DNA of 64,000 nucleotides from Flavobacterium branchiicola (GTDB taxonomy: Bacteria > Bacteroidota > Bacteroidia > Flavobacteriales > Flavobacteriaceae): contig NZ_JAGYWA010000006.1 in assembly GCF_018383905.1 (NCBI RefSeq), positions 1-64,000 on the forward strand, read 5' to 3'. Numbering within the stretch: position 1 is the first letter of the stretch; every line of letters begins with the position of its first letter. Made by a program: the position numbers and the translations under genes. The notes under the pieces were generated by a model, which searched no databases, had not been told where the DNA came from, and saw nothing but the letters and a program-made list of their open reading frames with translations. Positions 1 to 9,316 of the stretch are shown here, piece after piece.

Positions 1-10
1 TATAACTTCT

Positions 11-119
11 TAAGGTGGTTATTGCGGCGGGGCTCACCTCTTCCCATCCCGAACAGAGTAGTTAAGCCCGCCTGCGCAGATGGTACTGCAGTTATGTGGG
101 AGAGTATGTCGTCGCCTTT
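11..119 (+). rRNA. rrf: 5S ribosomal RNA
   Basis: The stretch carries the conserved 5S core (CCCATCCCGAACAG, then AAGCCCGCC and GTGGGAGAGTA), and its ends pair as helix I (AAGGTGGT with GTCGCCTT, using a G-U pair). It is the 3' part of an rRNA operon whose 16S and 23S genes lie before the window. A hairpin terminator follows at once, so the two tRNAs downstream are probably not strictly part of the rRNA transcript. The end points are set by helix I and may be off by a few bases. Confidence 0.95.
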
Positions 120-125
120 CTTTTG

Positions 126-157
126 AAAACCCTGTTTCGTGAGTTACAGGGTTTTTT
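126..157 (+). terminator. Terminator after the rRNA operon
   Basis: Perfect 10-bp arms AAAACCCTGT / ACAGGGTTTT enclose a 10-nt loop and run into a T tract. It closes the rRNA transcript. Confidence 0.85.
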
Positions 158-193
158 ATTCTTACTTTATTTATAGTAATATGAATAAATAAA

Positions 194-266
194 GGTACCT
201 TAGCTCAGATGGTAGAGCAATGGACTGAAAATCCATGTGTCCCTGGTTCGATCCCTGGAGGTACCA
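194..266 (+). tRNA. tRNA-Phe (GAA)
   Basis: The cloverleaf reads directly: acceptor arms GGTACCT / AGGTACC, D-arm TAGCTCAGATGGTAGAGCA, anticodon stem ATGGA / TCCAT around the loop CTGAAAA (anticodon GAA), and T-arm with GGTTCGATCC. The discriminator is A266; the following bases are CAT, so the 3' CCA is not encoded. Confidence 0.97.
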
Positions 267-271
267 CATCC

Positions 272-357
272 GCTCGGATGGTGAAATTGGTAGACACGCT
301 GGACTTAAAATCCAGTGAACAGCAATGTTCGTGCGGGTTCAAGTCCCGCTCTGAGTA
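272..357 (+). tRNA. tRNA-Leu (TAA)
   Basis: A class II tRNA with a long variable arm. The acceptor GCTCGGA pairs with TCTGAGT using two G-U pairs, the anticodon stem CTGGA / TCCAG encloses CTTAAAA (anticodon TAA), and the T-loop is GGTTCAAGTCC. Only 5 nt separate it from tRNA-Phe, so the two are co-transcribed. Confidence 0.97.
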
Positions 358-360
358 CTA

Positions 361-399
361 AAAACTTCAATTAGCTTTTGCTGATTGAAGTTTTTTTTT
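361..399 (+). terminator. Terminator of the tRNA-Phe/tRNA-Leu unit
   Basis: Arms AACTTCAATTAGC / GCTGATTGAAGTT (one T-G wobble) with a TTTT loop, followed by nine T. Confidence 0.85.
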
Positions 400-548
400 G
401 GAATTAAATGTAGCATTTTTGTTAAGCTTTCTTTTTAAAGTGGTTTTTGGGAGTTTTAAGTGCCTGTTTTTTTATTTTGCATTCATTTGTTGTGAACGTG
501 GTTCTTTTCTTCGCATTATTAATAAATTTGGTTTTAAATATTTATGGT

Positions 549-1112
549 ATGGAAGAGCTAATTGACATTATAAACAGTTTTCAAAAGTTGGACAACGAAA
601 CTGAAGAAGCTATTCGGAAGTTTTTTATTGTTGAGAAATTTGAAAAAAACGAATTTATCATTGAAGAAGATAAAATTTGCAGAAAGGTATATTTTATTAA
701 ATCGGGTGCAGTTAGAAGATTTTGTTTTGAAAACGATGAAGAAGTTACCAAGTGGATTTATACTGATAATCAATTTGTAACTTCGATGAGTAGCTTTTTC
801 GAACAAAAACCTTCTTTTGAAATTTTTCAGACTTGTGAAGAAACCATTGTTTATTCGTTATCTTATTCTGATGAACAACTTCTATTAGAATATCCTTTAT
901 TTTTAAAATTTCACCTTAAACAGCTTCGATATTATCTTTCTAAAATTAATGAGTTTCATCATTTATTCCGGGTAATGACTGCTGAACGAAAATATTTATT
1001 TCTATTAGAATCCTTTCCTCAAATTATTCAGAAAACTAAACTGAAACATATTGCGTCTTTAATCGGTGTGAGTCAGGAAACATTAAGCCGAATTCGAGCA
1101 GGGATTATTTGA
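549..1112 (+). CDS. Crp/Fnr-family transcriptional regulator
   Basis: The 187-residue product has a cyclic-nucleotide-binding-like beta-roll over its first ~120 residues, with patterns such as KNEFIIEEDKICRKVYFIKSGAVRRF, and a short C-terminal winged-helix part (KLKHIASLIGVSQETLSRIR). This matches the small Crp-like regulators common in Bacteroidota. An open frame extends back to ATG 447, but a TAAATTTG box (-7 consensus TAnnTTTG) at 523-530 lies inside that extension and family members begin with MEEL-like sequence, so ATG 549 is preferred. No cAMP-binding arginine motif is evident, so the ligand is unknown. It lies 46 nt before the LpxA-like gene on the same strand and may control it; that is inference. 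Confidence 0.85.
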   Translation: MEELIDIINSFQKLDNETEEAIRKFFIVEKFEKNEFIIEEDKICRKVYFIKSGAVRRFCFENDEEVTKWIYTDNQFVTSMSSFFEQKPSFEIFQTCEETIVYSLSYSDEQLLLEYPLFLKFHLKQLRYYLSKINEFHHLFRVMTAERKYLFLLESFPQIIQKTKLKHIASLIGVSQETLSRIRAGII

Positions 1113-1158
1113 TGTTAGGTCAAATAATTTAATTTTCTTTTTTTCAATATTTGCTTTA

Positions 1159-1947
1159 TTGCTAAAATTTAGAATATTGAAAAATACTGACATACACAAG
1201 AAGGCTAATATTGGGACAAATGTTCAGTTTGGTAATTTTATTACTATTGAAAATGATGTTGTAATTGGAGCGAATACATGGATAGGGAATAATGTTTCTA
1301 TTTTAAGCGGTTCACGAATAGGGAATAATTGCCAAATTCATTCTGGAACTGTAATCGGGGGAATGCCTCAGGATTTGAAATTTAAGAATGAATATACTTT
1401 AGTGGAAATAGGTAATAATAACATCATTAGAGAAAATGTTACTATAAATCGTGGCACTTCTTCAAAGGGAGTAACGCGAATTGGGAATTCTAATTTAATC
1501 ATGTCAAATGCTCATATAGGCCATGATTGTTTTATTGGGAACAATTGTATTATTGGTTTTAGTGTTGGTATGGCGGGTGAAGTAATTGTAAATGATTGGG
1601 CTAATATAAGTGGTCTTACTGCGATTCATCAATTTTCCAGAATTGGTAGCCATTGTATGATTAGTGGTTTGAGCAGAATTGTTAAAGATATTCCTCCTTT
1701 TATAACAGTTGCCCATGAACCATTAAGATATGCTGGTTTAAATATTACAGGTTTGAAAAGAAGAGGATTTACTTTAGAGAAGATTAATGAGATCAAATCG
1801 ATTTACCGGATATTATTTCAAGAGAAGAGAAATACAAAGTTAGCATTGGATTATATCGAACTCAATTTTGAACAAAGTCATGAACGTGATGAGATTCTTA
1901 CTTTCATTAGATTATCTGAACGAGGAATTATCAAGGGTGTTTTATAG
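1159..1947 (+). CDS. LpxA-like acyl-ACP--UDP-GlcNAc O-acyltransferase
   Basis: The 262-residue protein is built from left-handed beta-helix hexapeptides (IGANTW, IGNNVS, IGNNCQ...) with an LpxA-type C-terminal helical part (GLNITGLKRRGF). It matches E. coli LpxA in length and order: QDLKF after the first coils, RENVTINRGT, NAHIGHD (His122 would be the catalytic base) and AIHQF (His157). A Gly170 stands where E. coli has the Gly173 chain-length ruler, while the residue equivalent to E. coli His144 is Glu141 (numbers recalled from the family). No in-frame ATG exists near the N-terminus, so a TTG start at 1159 is assumed. In related bacteria the lipid A lpxA lies in an lpxD-lpxC/fabZ-lpxA cluster, so this lone gene may be a second copy with another sugar substrate. 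Family is certain; exact role is not. Confidence 0.85.
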   Translation: MLKFRILKNTDIHKKANIGTNVQFGNFITIENDVVIGANTWIGNNVSILSGSRIGNNCQIHSGTVIGGMPQDLKFKNEYTLVEIGNNNIIRENVTINRGTSSKGVTRIGNSNLIMSNAHIGHDCFIGNNCIIGFSVGMAGEVIVNDWANISGLTAIHQFSRIGSHCMISGLSRIVKDIPPFITVAHEPLRYAGLNITGLKRRGFTLEKINEIKSIYRILFQEKRNTKLALDYIELNFEQSHERDEILTFIRLSERGIIKGVL

Positions 1948-1962
1948 TATTATGAGAAATAG

Positions 1963-1998
1963 AAAGACTCCATTCTACAACTTTAGAATGGAGTCTTT
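1963..1998. terminator. Bidirectional terminator between convergent genes
   Basis: Perfect 14-bp arms AAAGACTCCATTCT / AGAATGGAGTCTTT, an 8-nt loop, and T or A tracts on both sides. It serves the LpxA-like gene (plus) and the permease operon (minus). Confidence 0.85.
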
Positions 1999-2046
1999 TA
2001 ATTAAATATGAATTAATAATTTTGTTTTAAAAGGGATGACTAACTT

Positions 2047-4470
2047 TTACTCATATTTTAAATATTTCAAAACATCTGTTTTTGTAGCTATGTACGCTCT
2101 CGATAAAACGATTAGTAAAGTCAGAATTAGTAAGATTGTAAATCCAATGAAAAATGGGAGTAAACCTATCTCTATTCTAAACGCAAAGTTCTCGAGCCAT
2201 TTATTTAGTAGATAATAAATAGGGCACAATGCGATTGTAAAACCGATGATACAATATAGAATGTATTGTTTTGATAATTCTTTTATTAATACATTGGTTT
2301 CTGCTCCAAGAGTTTTTCGGATTGCAATTTCTTTCATTCGCCTTTGTATTGAATAAGAGGCCAGAGAAAATAAGCCAAAAAGGGCTATTAGAATTACTAT
2401 TACATTTAACAGCGAAAAAAGATTTTTTTGTTTTGTATAAGCTTCATAAGTTCTAGCATATTGTTTGTCTACAAACTCGTATTTAAAAGGATATTCTTTG
2501 TCAACATTTGTTGTCCAAAAATTTTCTATGTCCGAAAGTGTATTTTTAATATTCTGAGATTTTAATTTTACATAAACGACATTCATATTTTCAGCTAAAT
2601 GCAAGGTTTCCATATGAAAAAATGTCATTGGTGGCACTTTGACTTCAGGACTTAATAAATTGAAATCTTTTACAACTCCAATAATTTTTAACTTTTGATT
2701 TCTAATTAGAATTTCTTCTCCAATAGGAGTTTTCATATTCATCAATTTTGCAGCAGTTTCATTTATCATTATGGAATTTGTAGTGTCAGAGGCAAGTTTT
2801 CGATCTAACCCTCTGCCTTTTGCCATTTTGATTTGCATCATTTCGAGCATTCCAAAATCAACTCCAATATGTTTTGCTTTAAAAAGCACATCATGATATA
2901 AAAGTGGTGCTAACGAATTGTCTGAACCATCAAAAGATACAAGTCCTGTTGAAACATTTTCAACTCCTTCAATTTTTCCTAATTCTTGTTTTATTGTATT
3001 GTATTTGTTGAAAATGCTTTTGTCAATGTTTTCACCTTCGTAATATGAAGGCGGTAGATTTAAGTCTATAGCGACTAACTGGTCTCCTTTAAAACCAAGA
3101 TCCCTATCATTTAAATATTTTACTTGTTGATAGACTATATGGGAACCAATAATAAAGAATGTTGCAATCGCAAATTGAAAAATCAACATTCCGTTGCGCA
3201 GCCAAACTCCATTTTTGCTTCTTGCAAAATTACCTTTTAATACTTTTAACATTTCAAAATTTGAAACATAAACTGCCGGAAATATTCCTGCAACCAAAAT
3301 GGTAATAACAAAAACCAGAACTAATTGTAAATAAAACTGACTTCCATTAATTATTAAATTCTTGTTTAAAAAATTATTGTAATAAGGTAAAGTTAATTCT
3401 ACAACGACCAAAGCCAATAATATTGAAAATAAACTTATCAGAGTGGTTTCAAATATAAATTGATATATAATGTTACTTTTTGATGCACCAAGAATTTTGC
3501 GAATTCCTACTTCTTTAGCTCGTTTTATCGCATTGGCAGTAGCCATATTTATATAATTGACAATAGATAAAATGAGAATTAAGATTGACAATCCCGCCAT
3601 AATTATTAAAAACTGATAATTACCACGGCTTTCCGGATAACCATCTGTGATTGACTGCAATCTTGCTGTTGAAAGAGGTTCCATGAAAACGGTAAAATGA
3701 CCTACTTTTTTTGTCATTTCTTCAGGAGTAAAACCAGCTTGTTTGGCCTCTCTCACGATGACTTCTTCATAGTATGTCTTTTCGAGCATTCTTCGTGTTT
3801 GCTCTACTTTTGATGGATTTTTAACTTTCAAAAGCATTTTTACAGCAAATAGACTTCGGCTTTTATCAGGGTCAACAAGATCCTTCATTCTATTTACTAC
3901 AACATTTGGAGCAATCGAAGAATTGCCTGGAATGCGGTATACCGCACGAACTACAAACAAATTATCAAGACAGTGAATTTGTTTGCCAATTGGATTTTTG
4001 TTGCCAAAAACACGCTTAGCAAGATCTTCTGAAATAGCAATACCTGATCCATCTTTCAACGCATTGACAGCATTTCCCTGAGTGATTTTAAATGGGAATA
4101 AAGAAAAGAAATCACTTTCTACATTGATTATTTTATCAACGAATTCTTTCTTTCCATTATAAATTATTTTACTTTTTTGATACCAACTATCTGCGAACAC
4201 AATGTTTTCGACATTTGAATCTTTTTCTAAATAAGCTTTGAATCGTACAGGATGATCGGTGCCAACAGGCGTATCTGTCAATTGAACTAATACCTGATAG
4301 ACATTGTCTCTTTCCGGATTCCAGGCATTGTAACTTTGTTCGTCGTTCCAATAAAGCAAAGCGAAAATTAATCCTGAAATTCCAATTGCTAATCCCAGAA
4401 TATTTAAAGCTGTAAAAAGCTTGTTTTTTTTAATTTGGTAAATAAATATATTGGTCCAGTTTTTTAACAT
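2047..4470 (-). CDS. MacB/FtsX-type ABC transporter permease (third of three)
   Basis: An 807-residue inner-membrane protein. One helix near residues 20-42 (LNILGLAIGISGLIFALLYW) precedes a periplasmic MacB_PCD-like domain, then an FtsX block of helices around residues 285-410. A second periplasmic stretch and a C-terminal FtsX block (VIVILIALFGLFSLASYSIQRR, then KEIAIRKTLGAE) follow, ending LKYE. It is a clear paralogue of the next two genes, sharing MLKNW starts and the YNWNDEQ-type neck. Its start ATG overlaps the stop of the upstream permease by one base (TAATG), so translation is probably coupled. In MacB-type systems such permeases move antimicrobial peptides, lipoproteins or siderophores using periplasmic movement without a classical channel. 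The substrate is unknown. Confidence 0.92.
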   Translation of the reverse strand: MLKNWTNIFIYQIKKNKLFTALNILGLAIGISGLIFALLYWNDEQSYNAWNPERDNVYQVLVQLTDTPVGTDHPVRFKAYLEKDSNVENIVFADSWYQKSKIIYNGKKEFVDKIINVESDFFSLFPFKITQGNAVNALKDGSGIAISEDLAKRVFGNKNPIGKQIHCLDNLFVVRAVYRIPGNSSIAPNVVVNRMKDLVDPDKSRSLFAVKMLLKVKNPSKVEQTRRMLEKTYYEEVIVREAKQAGFTPEEMTKKVGHFTVFMEPLSTARLQSITDGYPESRGNYQFLIIMAGLSILILILSIVNYINMATANAIKRAKEVGIRKILGASKSNIIYQFIFETTLISLFSILLALVVVELTLPYYNNFLNKNLIINGSQFYLQLVLVFVITILVAGIFPAVYVSNFEMLKVLKGNFARSKNGVWLRNGMLIFQFAIATFFIIGSHIVYQQVKYLNDRDLGFKGDQLVAIDLNLPPSYYEGENIDKSIFNKYNTIKQELGKIEGVENVSTGLVSFDGSDNSLAPLLYHDVLFKAKHIGVDFGMLEMMQIKMAKGRGLDRKLASDTTNSIMINETAAKLMNMKTPIGEEILIRNQKLKIIGVVKDFNLLSPEVKVPPMTFFHMETLHLAENMNVVYVKLKSQNIKNTLSDIENFWTTNVDKEYPFKYEFVDKQYARTYEAYTKQKNLFSLLNVIVILIALFGLFSLASYSIQRRMKEIAIRKTLGAETNVLIKELSKQYILYCIIGFTIALCPIYYLLNKWLENFAFRIEIGLLPFFIGFTILLILTLLIVLSRAYIATKTDVLKYLKYE

Positions 4471-6887
4471 TATTCGTATTTTAAATATTGTAAAATCTCC
4501 ACTTTTGTTACTTGATAGGCTTTTGTTAAAACAATGGTCAGTGTTAGAAATAATAAAAAGAAAAATGCTACTACAAATGTCTGAATCGATATATCAATTC
4601 TATACGCAAAGTTTTCCAACCATTTTTGAAGTAATAAATAGGCAGGCACAGTTCCTATTAGAAAACCAATTATGCAGAAAATTACGTATTGTTTCGATAA
4701 TTCTTTCAATAGTGTAATGGTTTCAGCGCCGAGTGTCTTTCTGATGGCTATTTCTTTCATTCTTCTTTGAATGGAAAAAGAGGCCAATGAAAAAAGTCCA
4801 AAGAGAGCTATTAGAATTACAACAACATTCAATAAAGAAAACAAATTCTTCTGTTTTACATAAGACTCATACGTTCGTGCATATTCCTTATCGACGAAAT
4901 CATATTTAAAGGGATATTCGTTATCAACTTTTGACCATAATTTTTCTATGCTCGCAATTGTATTTTCTGGGTCATCCATTCTTAATTTTATGAAAACTTT
5001 GCTGATGTTGCGTGCCATTCCTAAAGTCTTTAAATGGTAGAAAGCCATAGGAGGTACTTGCATTTCCGGGCTTAATAAATTAAAATCCTTTACAATACCG
5101 ATGATTTGTAATTTTCGCTCTCGTACTATAAGTTCTTTACCAATCGGGCTTTTAATATTCATCTGTTTTAAAGCGCTTTCATTTATAATAACTGAATTGA
5201 TAGTGTCAGAAGCTAGTTTTCGATCAAAATTTCTTCCTTGTACAATTTTAATATTTAGCATTTCAAACATACCATAGTCTAATGCAATTGTTCGTTCTTG
5301 AAAAAGTTCATTATTATAGAGCACCCCGCTGACAAAATTGTCAGAACCATCAAAAGCAATAAGACCTGTTGAAATTTGTTCAACACCTTTTATTTTGGTG
5401 AGTTGTTGTTTTATGAGACTATATTTGCTGTAAATATTTTTTTCTACATTTTTATCTTCATATTCTACTGCCGGAAAATTCAATACTACAGAAATTACCT
5501 GATTTCCTTTAAAACCAAGATCTTTATTTTGTAAATATGTAATTTGTTCATAAACAATATAGGAACCAATTATAAAGAAGGCAGCAATTGCAAATTGAAA
5601 AATCAACATTCCGTTGCGTAACCAGATTCCGTTTTTACTTCTTCCAAAATTTCCTTTTAAAACTTTCAAAGTTTCAAAATTGGCTACGTAAATAGATGGA
5701 AGCAGGCCAGCTGTAAATACTGTAATTATAAAAATTAGCATTAATTGCCAGTAAAATTGACTACCGAGCAGGATGAGATTTTTGTTTAAGAAATTGTTGT
5801 AAAAAGGCAAGGTCATTTCTACAATAACTAAAGCCAGGATTACCGAAAAAGAAGTTGTTAAAATCGTTTCAAATATGAATTGATAGATAATATTCGTTTT
5901 GGAAGCACCTGTAATTTTTCTCACGCCAACTTCTTTCGCTCGTTTTATGGCATTTGCTGTAGCAAGATTGATATAGTTAACAATTGATAAAATGAGAATC
6001 AAAATTGATAATCCCATCATAATTATTAAAAATTGATAATTGCCTCTTCCTTCAGGATAACCGTCTGTTATTGAATGTAATCTGGCTTTCGAAAGTGGTT
6101 CGATTACGACATTAAAATGACCTACCTTTTTACCCATTTCTTCAAATGAAAAACCTGCTTCTTTTGATAAACGTTTAATGAAATCATGGTTGTAGATTCG
6201 TTCCAGTTTTTTTCGTGTAATTTCAATCTTTGTCGGATCTTTTACTTTAAGTAGTAATTTAAAAACAAATGGATTGTTAATATCTGAATTGACTACTTCC
6301 TCCATTTTATTGATTATCACATTTGGAGCGATTGAGGAGTTTCCCGGAACTCGATAAACTGCCCGAACAGAAAAAAGTTGATCAAGACATTTAATTTGTT
6401 TCCCAATTGGATTTTCATCGCCAAAGATTCTTTTTGCAATACCATCAGAAATTGCAATACTAGAGTTGTCTTTTATTGACGAAATCGCATCTCCCTTTAT
6501 GATTTCAAAAGGAAAAAAAGAAAAAAAGTTGTGTTGTACATTAATTATTTTATCTACAAATTCCTTCTTCCCTTTGTAAATAATTTTATCTTTTTGATAC
6601 CAGTCGTCTCCATACATTACGGTTTCGATATTGGGATCTGCATCCAGAGCTGGTTTTAAAAATAAAGCGCAATTTGACCAGGATGGCATGCCACTCAATT
6701 GTACTAAAACTTGATATACATTGTCTTTTTCAGGATTCCATGAGTCATAATTTTGTTCGTCGTTCCAGTTTAGAAGTGCAAAAATTAATCCTGAAATACC
6801 AATTGATAATCCTAGAACATTCAGGGCAGTAAAAAGTTTATTGTGTCGTATTTGGTAAATAAATATATTGATCCAGTTTTTTAGCAT
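4470..6887 (-). CDS. MacB/FtsX-type ABC transporter permease (second of three)
   Basis: This 805-residue paralogue has the same architecture: an N-terminal helix, a MacB_PCD-like periplasmic domain, an FtsX core with AKEVGVRKITGASKTNI between helices, a second periplasmic domain, and a C-terminal FtsX repeat with MKEIAIRKTLGAET. It ends in LKYE like its neighbours. Long stretches are near identical to the flanking permeases (for example the helix VNYINLATANAIKRAKEVG), while the first periplasmic domain differs most, as expected if that domain sets substrate or partner choice. It lies one base from the upstream permease stop and overlaps the downstream start by one base, so the three form one operon driven from before the ATPase gene. 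Confidence 0.92.
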   Translation of the reverse strand: MLKNWINIFIYQIRHNKLFTALNVLGLSIGISGLIFALLNWNDEQNYDSWNPEKDNVYQVLVQLSGMPSWSNCALFLKPALDADPNIETVMYGDDWYQKDKIIYKGKKEFVDKIINVQHNFFSFFPFEIIKGDAISSIKDNSSIAISDGIAKRIFGDENPIGKQIKCLDQLFSVRAVYRVPGNSSIAPNVIINKMEEVVNSDINNPFVFKLLLKVKDPTKIEITRKKLERIYNHDFIKRLSKEAGFSFEEMGKKVGHFNVVIEPLSKARLHSITDGYPEGRGNYQFLIIMMGLSILILILSIVNYINLATANAIKRAKEVGVRKITGASKTNIIYQFIFETILTTSFSVILALVIVEMTLPFYNNFLNKNLILLGSQFYWQLMLIFIITVFTAGLLPSIYVANFETLKVLKGNFGRSKNGIWLRNGMLIFQFAIAAFFIIGSYIVYEQITYLQNKDLGFKGNQVISVVLNFPAVEYEDKNVEKNIYSKYSLIKQQLTKIKGVEQISTGLIAFDGSDNFVSGVLYNNELFQERTIALDYGMFEMLNIKIVQGRNFDRKLASDTINSVIINESALKQMNIKSPIGKELIVRERKLQIIGIVKDFNLLSPEMQVPPMAFYHLKTLGMARNISKVFIKLRMDDPENTIASIEKLWSKVDNEYPFKYDFVDKEYARTYESYVKQKNLFSLLNVVVILIALFGLFSLASFSIQRRMKEIAIRKTLGAETITLLKELSKQYVIFCIIGFLIGTVPAYLLLQKWLENFAYRIDISIQTFVVAFFFLLFLTLTIVLTKAYQVTKVEILQYLKYE

Positions 6888-6888
6888 G

Positions 6889-9312
6889 TTATTCGTATTT
6901 TAAATATTGTAAAACATCAACTTTGGTAGCCTGATAAGCTCGGGAAAGTACTACTGCAAGAGTAAGCAGTAATAAAATGGTAAAACCGGTTAAAAATGGA
7001 AAAACAGAAATAGAAATTCTATAAGCAAAATTTTCTAACCATTTATTTAATAAATAATAGGCAGGAAATAAAGCGATCGTAAATCCTATAATACTAAAAA
7101 GAACATATTGTTTACAAAGTTCTTTCAATAAAATATTTGTTTCGGCACCAAGTGTTTTTCGAATAGCAATTTCTTTCATGCGTCTTTCGATAGAGTAAGA
7201 AGCCAGGGCAAATAAACCAATTAGAGCAATAATAATAACAATCACGTTTAGTAACGAAAAAACATTCTTTTGTTTGACATAGCTGCTATACGATCTTTTG
7301 TATTCTTTATCTACAAAATCATATAAAAAAGGATATTCTGAATCAACTTTCTTTATCCATAAACTTTCTATGTCAGTAATAGTCTGCTGCATGGTTTTGG
7401 GATCTGCGGTTACATAAATATTGTTCAAAAGATTAGTAAACCACGGTATACTTTTAAAATGAAATATTGACATTGGAGGGACGGCTTCGCCAGGATGTCC
7501 GAGATTAAAATCTTTTACAACACCTACAATAATTACTTCTTTTCCATCCCAGTTTATTTTTTTTCCTATAGGATCTTTTTCGTTTAATAATTTTAAAGCG
7601 GTTTCATTAATTAACATCGAATTTATAGTGTCCTGAGAAAAATTAGGATTAAAATAACGCCCTTTCACAATTTTTATTTTCATCATCTCAAGAAGTCCAA
7701 AATCTACAGGAATACAACTCCCGTCTATATTTATGTCTTTGTAATGATATGAAATTACAGATTTTGCACCTCTTCCCATAACAAAGCCACCGCCTGCAAC
7801 TTGTTTTACGCCTTTTATGCGAAGCATTTGGTTTTTGATACTGTTATATCTGCTAAATTGATTTTTATCTGTGATTTTTTCGCCATATATATTTCGATAG
7901 GAGATATTAAGAATCTGGTTTCCGTTAAAACCTAGATCCTTCGAATTCATATAATCGATTTGCTGATATACAATATAAGATCCGATGATAAAGAAAGCAG
8001 CCACAGCAAATTGAAATATCAACATTCCGTTGCGAAGCCATACACCGTTTTTACTTCGAATAAAATTTCCTCGCAGCACTTTTAAAACTTCAAAATTCGA
8101 AACATAAACTGCAGGAAATATTCCGGCAACAATTACAGTAACAATAAAAATAACAGCTAACTGCAGATAGAATTGTTCACTTTGAAGAACAAGGTTTTTT
8201 TCTAAGAAAGCATTGTAATAAGGAATTGAAAGTTCAACAATTACAAGGGATATCAAAATTGAAAACAATAAAATTATAGCAGTTTCAAAAATAAACTGTT
8301 GTATAATATTGGCTTTAGAGGCTCCAATAACTTTTCGAACACCAATTTCCTTTGCTCTTTTTACAGCATTTGCTGTAGCAGAATTTACATAATTGACAAT
8401 AGACAGTATGAGAATTAGGATTGATAAACCACCAAAGATCAATAAGAGTTGATAATTTCCGTTGGTTTCAATAAGTCCACCCGTTTTGGTATGTAACCGA
8501 AGAGAAGATAAAGACTCTAAATGAGGTTTTACTTCTCCAAATTTTTTAATGAACTCTTCTGGATTCATGCCCTGAGATTTGGCACGGGGTACCGTCATGT
8601 TATCATAATAAATTTTAGTCAGGTTCTTTATGATTAATGCTGTATCAGTTGGTTTTTTTAGTTTTAATAAAAGGATAAACTGAAAATTTCCCCATTGCTG
8701 GATCGTATTTTTTACTCGTGAATCCATAAAATTGATTACACAAGAAGGATTAAAAATCGACTTTTTGTCTAGTTTATAAACGCCTCTAACAACCAATACC
8801 TGATTCTGAAAAACTATTTTTTTGCCAAATGCACTTTTGTTTCCAAAAAGTTGCGCAGCCAAATCTTCAGATAAACAAATACTATTTGCATCTGGTATAC
8901 TTGTCTTTGGATTTCCTTCGATAAATTGATAGGGGAAATAGTCAAAAAAGTTTTTTTGTGCAATAAGAATTTTATCAGACTGTATTTTTTTACCGTCATA
9001 ATGAATAATTTCATTATCATAATTTCCGTTTACATAGCAATAAGATTCGACTTCTGGACTTATGTTTTTTATTGTAGGTCCTATTGGAGCCGAACTTGAA
9101 GCCCAATATGTAGTAGGATCCATTTGATTTGCAACTAAAAAAACATTGTCCTTATTTGGATTCCATTGATCGTAACTTTGTTCGTCGTTCCAATACAAAA
9201 TCGCAAAAACTAATCCTGCGATTCCGATGCTCAAACCCAAAACATTCAAAGCCGTAAAGAATTTGTTGTTTTTGGTGTGATATATAAATATATTAATCCA
9301 GTTTTTCAGCAT
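6889..9312 (-). CDS. MacB/FtsX-type ABC transporter permease (first of three)
   Basis: An 807-residue permease directly behind the ATPase gene (4 nt between them). It has the N-terminal helix (LNVLGLSIGIAGLVFAILYW), a large periplasmic domain, the FtsX helices around residues 285-410 with the coupling-helix-like AKEIGVRKVIGASKANI, and the C-terminal FtsX repeat (MKEIAIRKTLGAETNILL). Its first periplasmic domain is the most divergent of the three (start VFLVANQMDPTTYW versus VYQVLVQL in the other two). Because a single ATPase serves all three, alternative homodimers or heterodimers are possible; that is inference. Confidence 0.92.
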   Translation of the reverse strand: MLKNWINIFIYHTKNNKFFTALNVLGLSIGIAGLVFAILYWNDEQSYDQWNPNKDNVFLVANQMDPTTYWASSSAPIGPTIKNISPEVESYCYVNGNYDNEIIHYDGKKIQSDKILIAQKNFFDYFPYQFIEGNPKTSIPDANSICLSEDLAAQLFGNKSAFGKKIVFQNQVLVVRGVYKLDKKSIFNPSCVINFMDSRVKNTIQQWGNFQFILLLKLKKPTDTALIIKNLTKIYYDNMTVPRAKSQGMNPEEFIKKFGEVKPHLESLSSLRLHTKTGGLIETNGNYQLLLIFGGLSILILILSIVNYVNSATANAVKRAKEIGVRKVIGASKANIIQQFIFETAIILLFSILISLVIVELSIPYYNAFLEKNLVLQSEQFYLQLAVIFIVTVIVAGIFPAVYVSNFEVLKVLRGNFIRSKNGVWLRNGMLIFQFAVAAFFIIGSYIVYQQIDYMNSKDLGFNGNQILNISYRNIYGEKITDKNQFSRYNSIKNQMLRIKGVKQVAGGGFVMGRGAKSVISYHYKDINIDGSCIPVDFGLLEMMKIKIVKGRYFNPNFSQDTINSMLINETALKLLNEKDPIGKKINWDGKEVIIVGVVKDFNLGHPGEAVPPMSIFHFKSIPWFTNLLNNIYVTADPKTMQQTITDIESLWIKKVDSEYPFLYDFVDKEYKRSYSSYVKQKNVFSLLNVIVIIIALIGLFALASYSIERRMKEIAIRKTLGAETNILLKELCKQYVLFSIIGFTIALFPAYYLLNKWLENFAYRISISVFPFLTGFTILLLLTLAVVLSRAYQATKVDVLQYLKYE

Positions 9313-9316
9313 GACT

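Noticed and set aside
447..548. N-terminal extension of the Crp-like gene from ATG 447
   Set aside because: Hydrophobic lead unlike the family, and a -7-like box (523-530) lies in it; ATG 549 fits the family.
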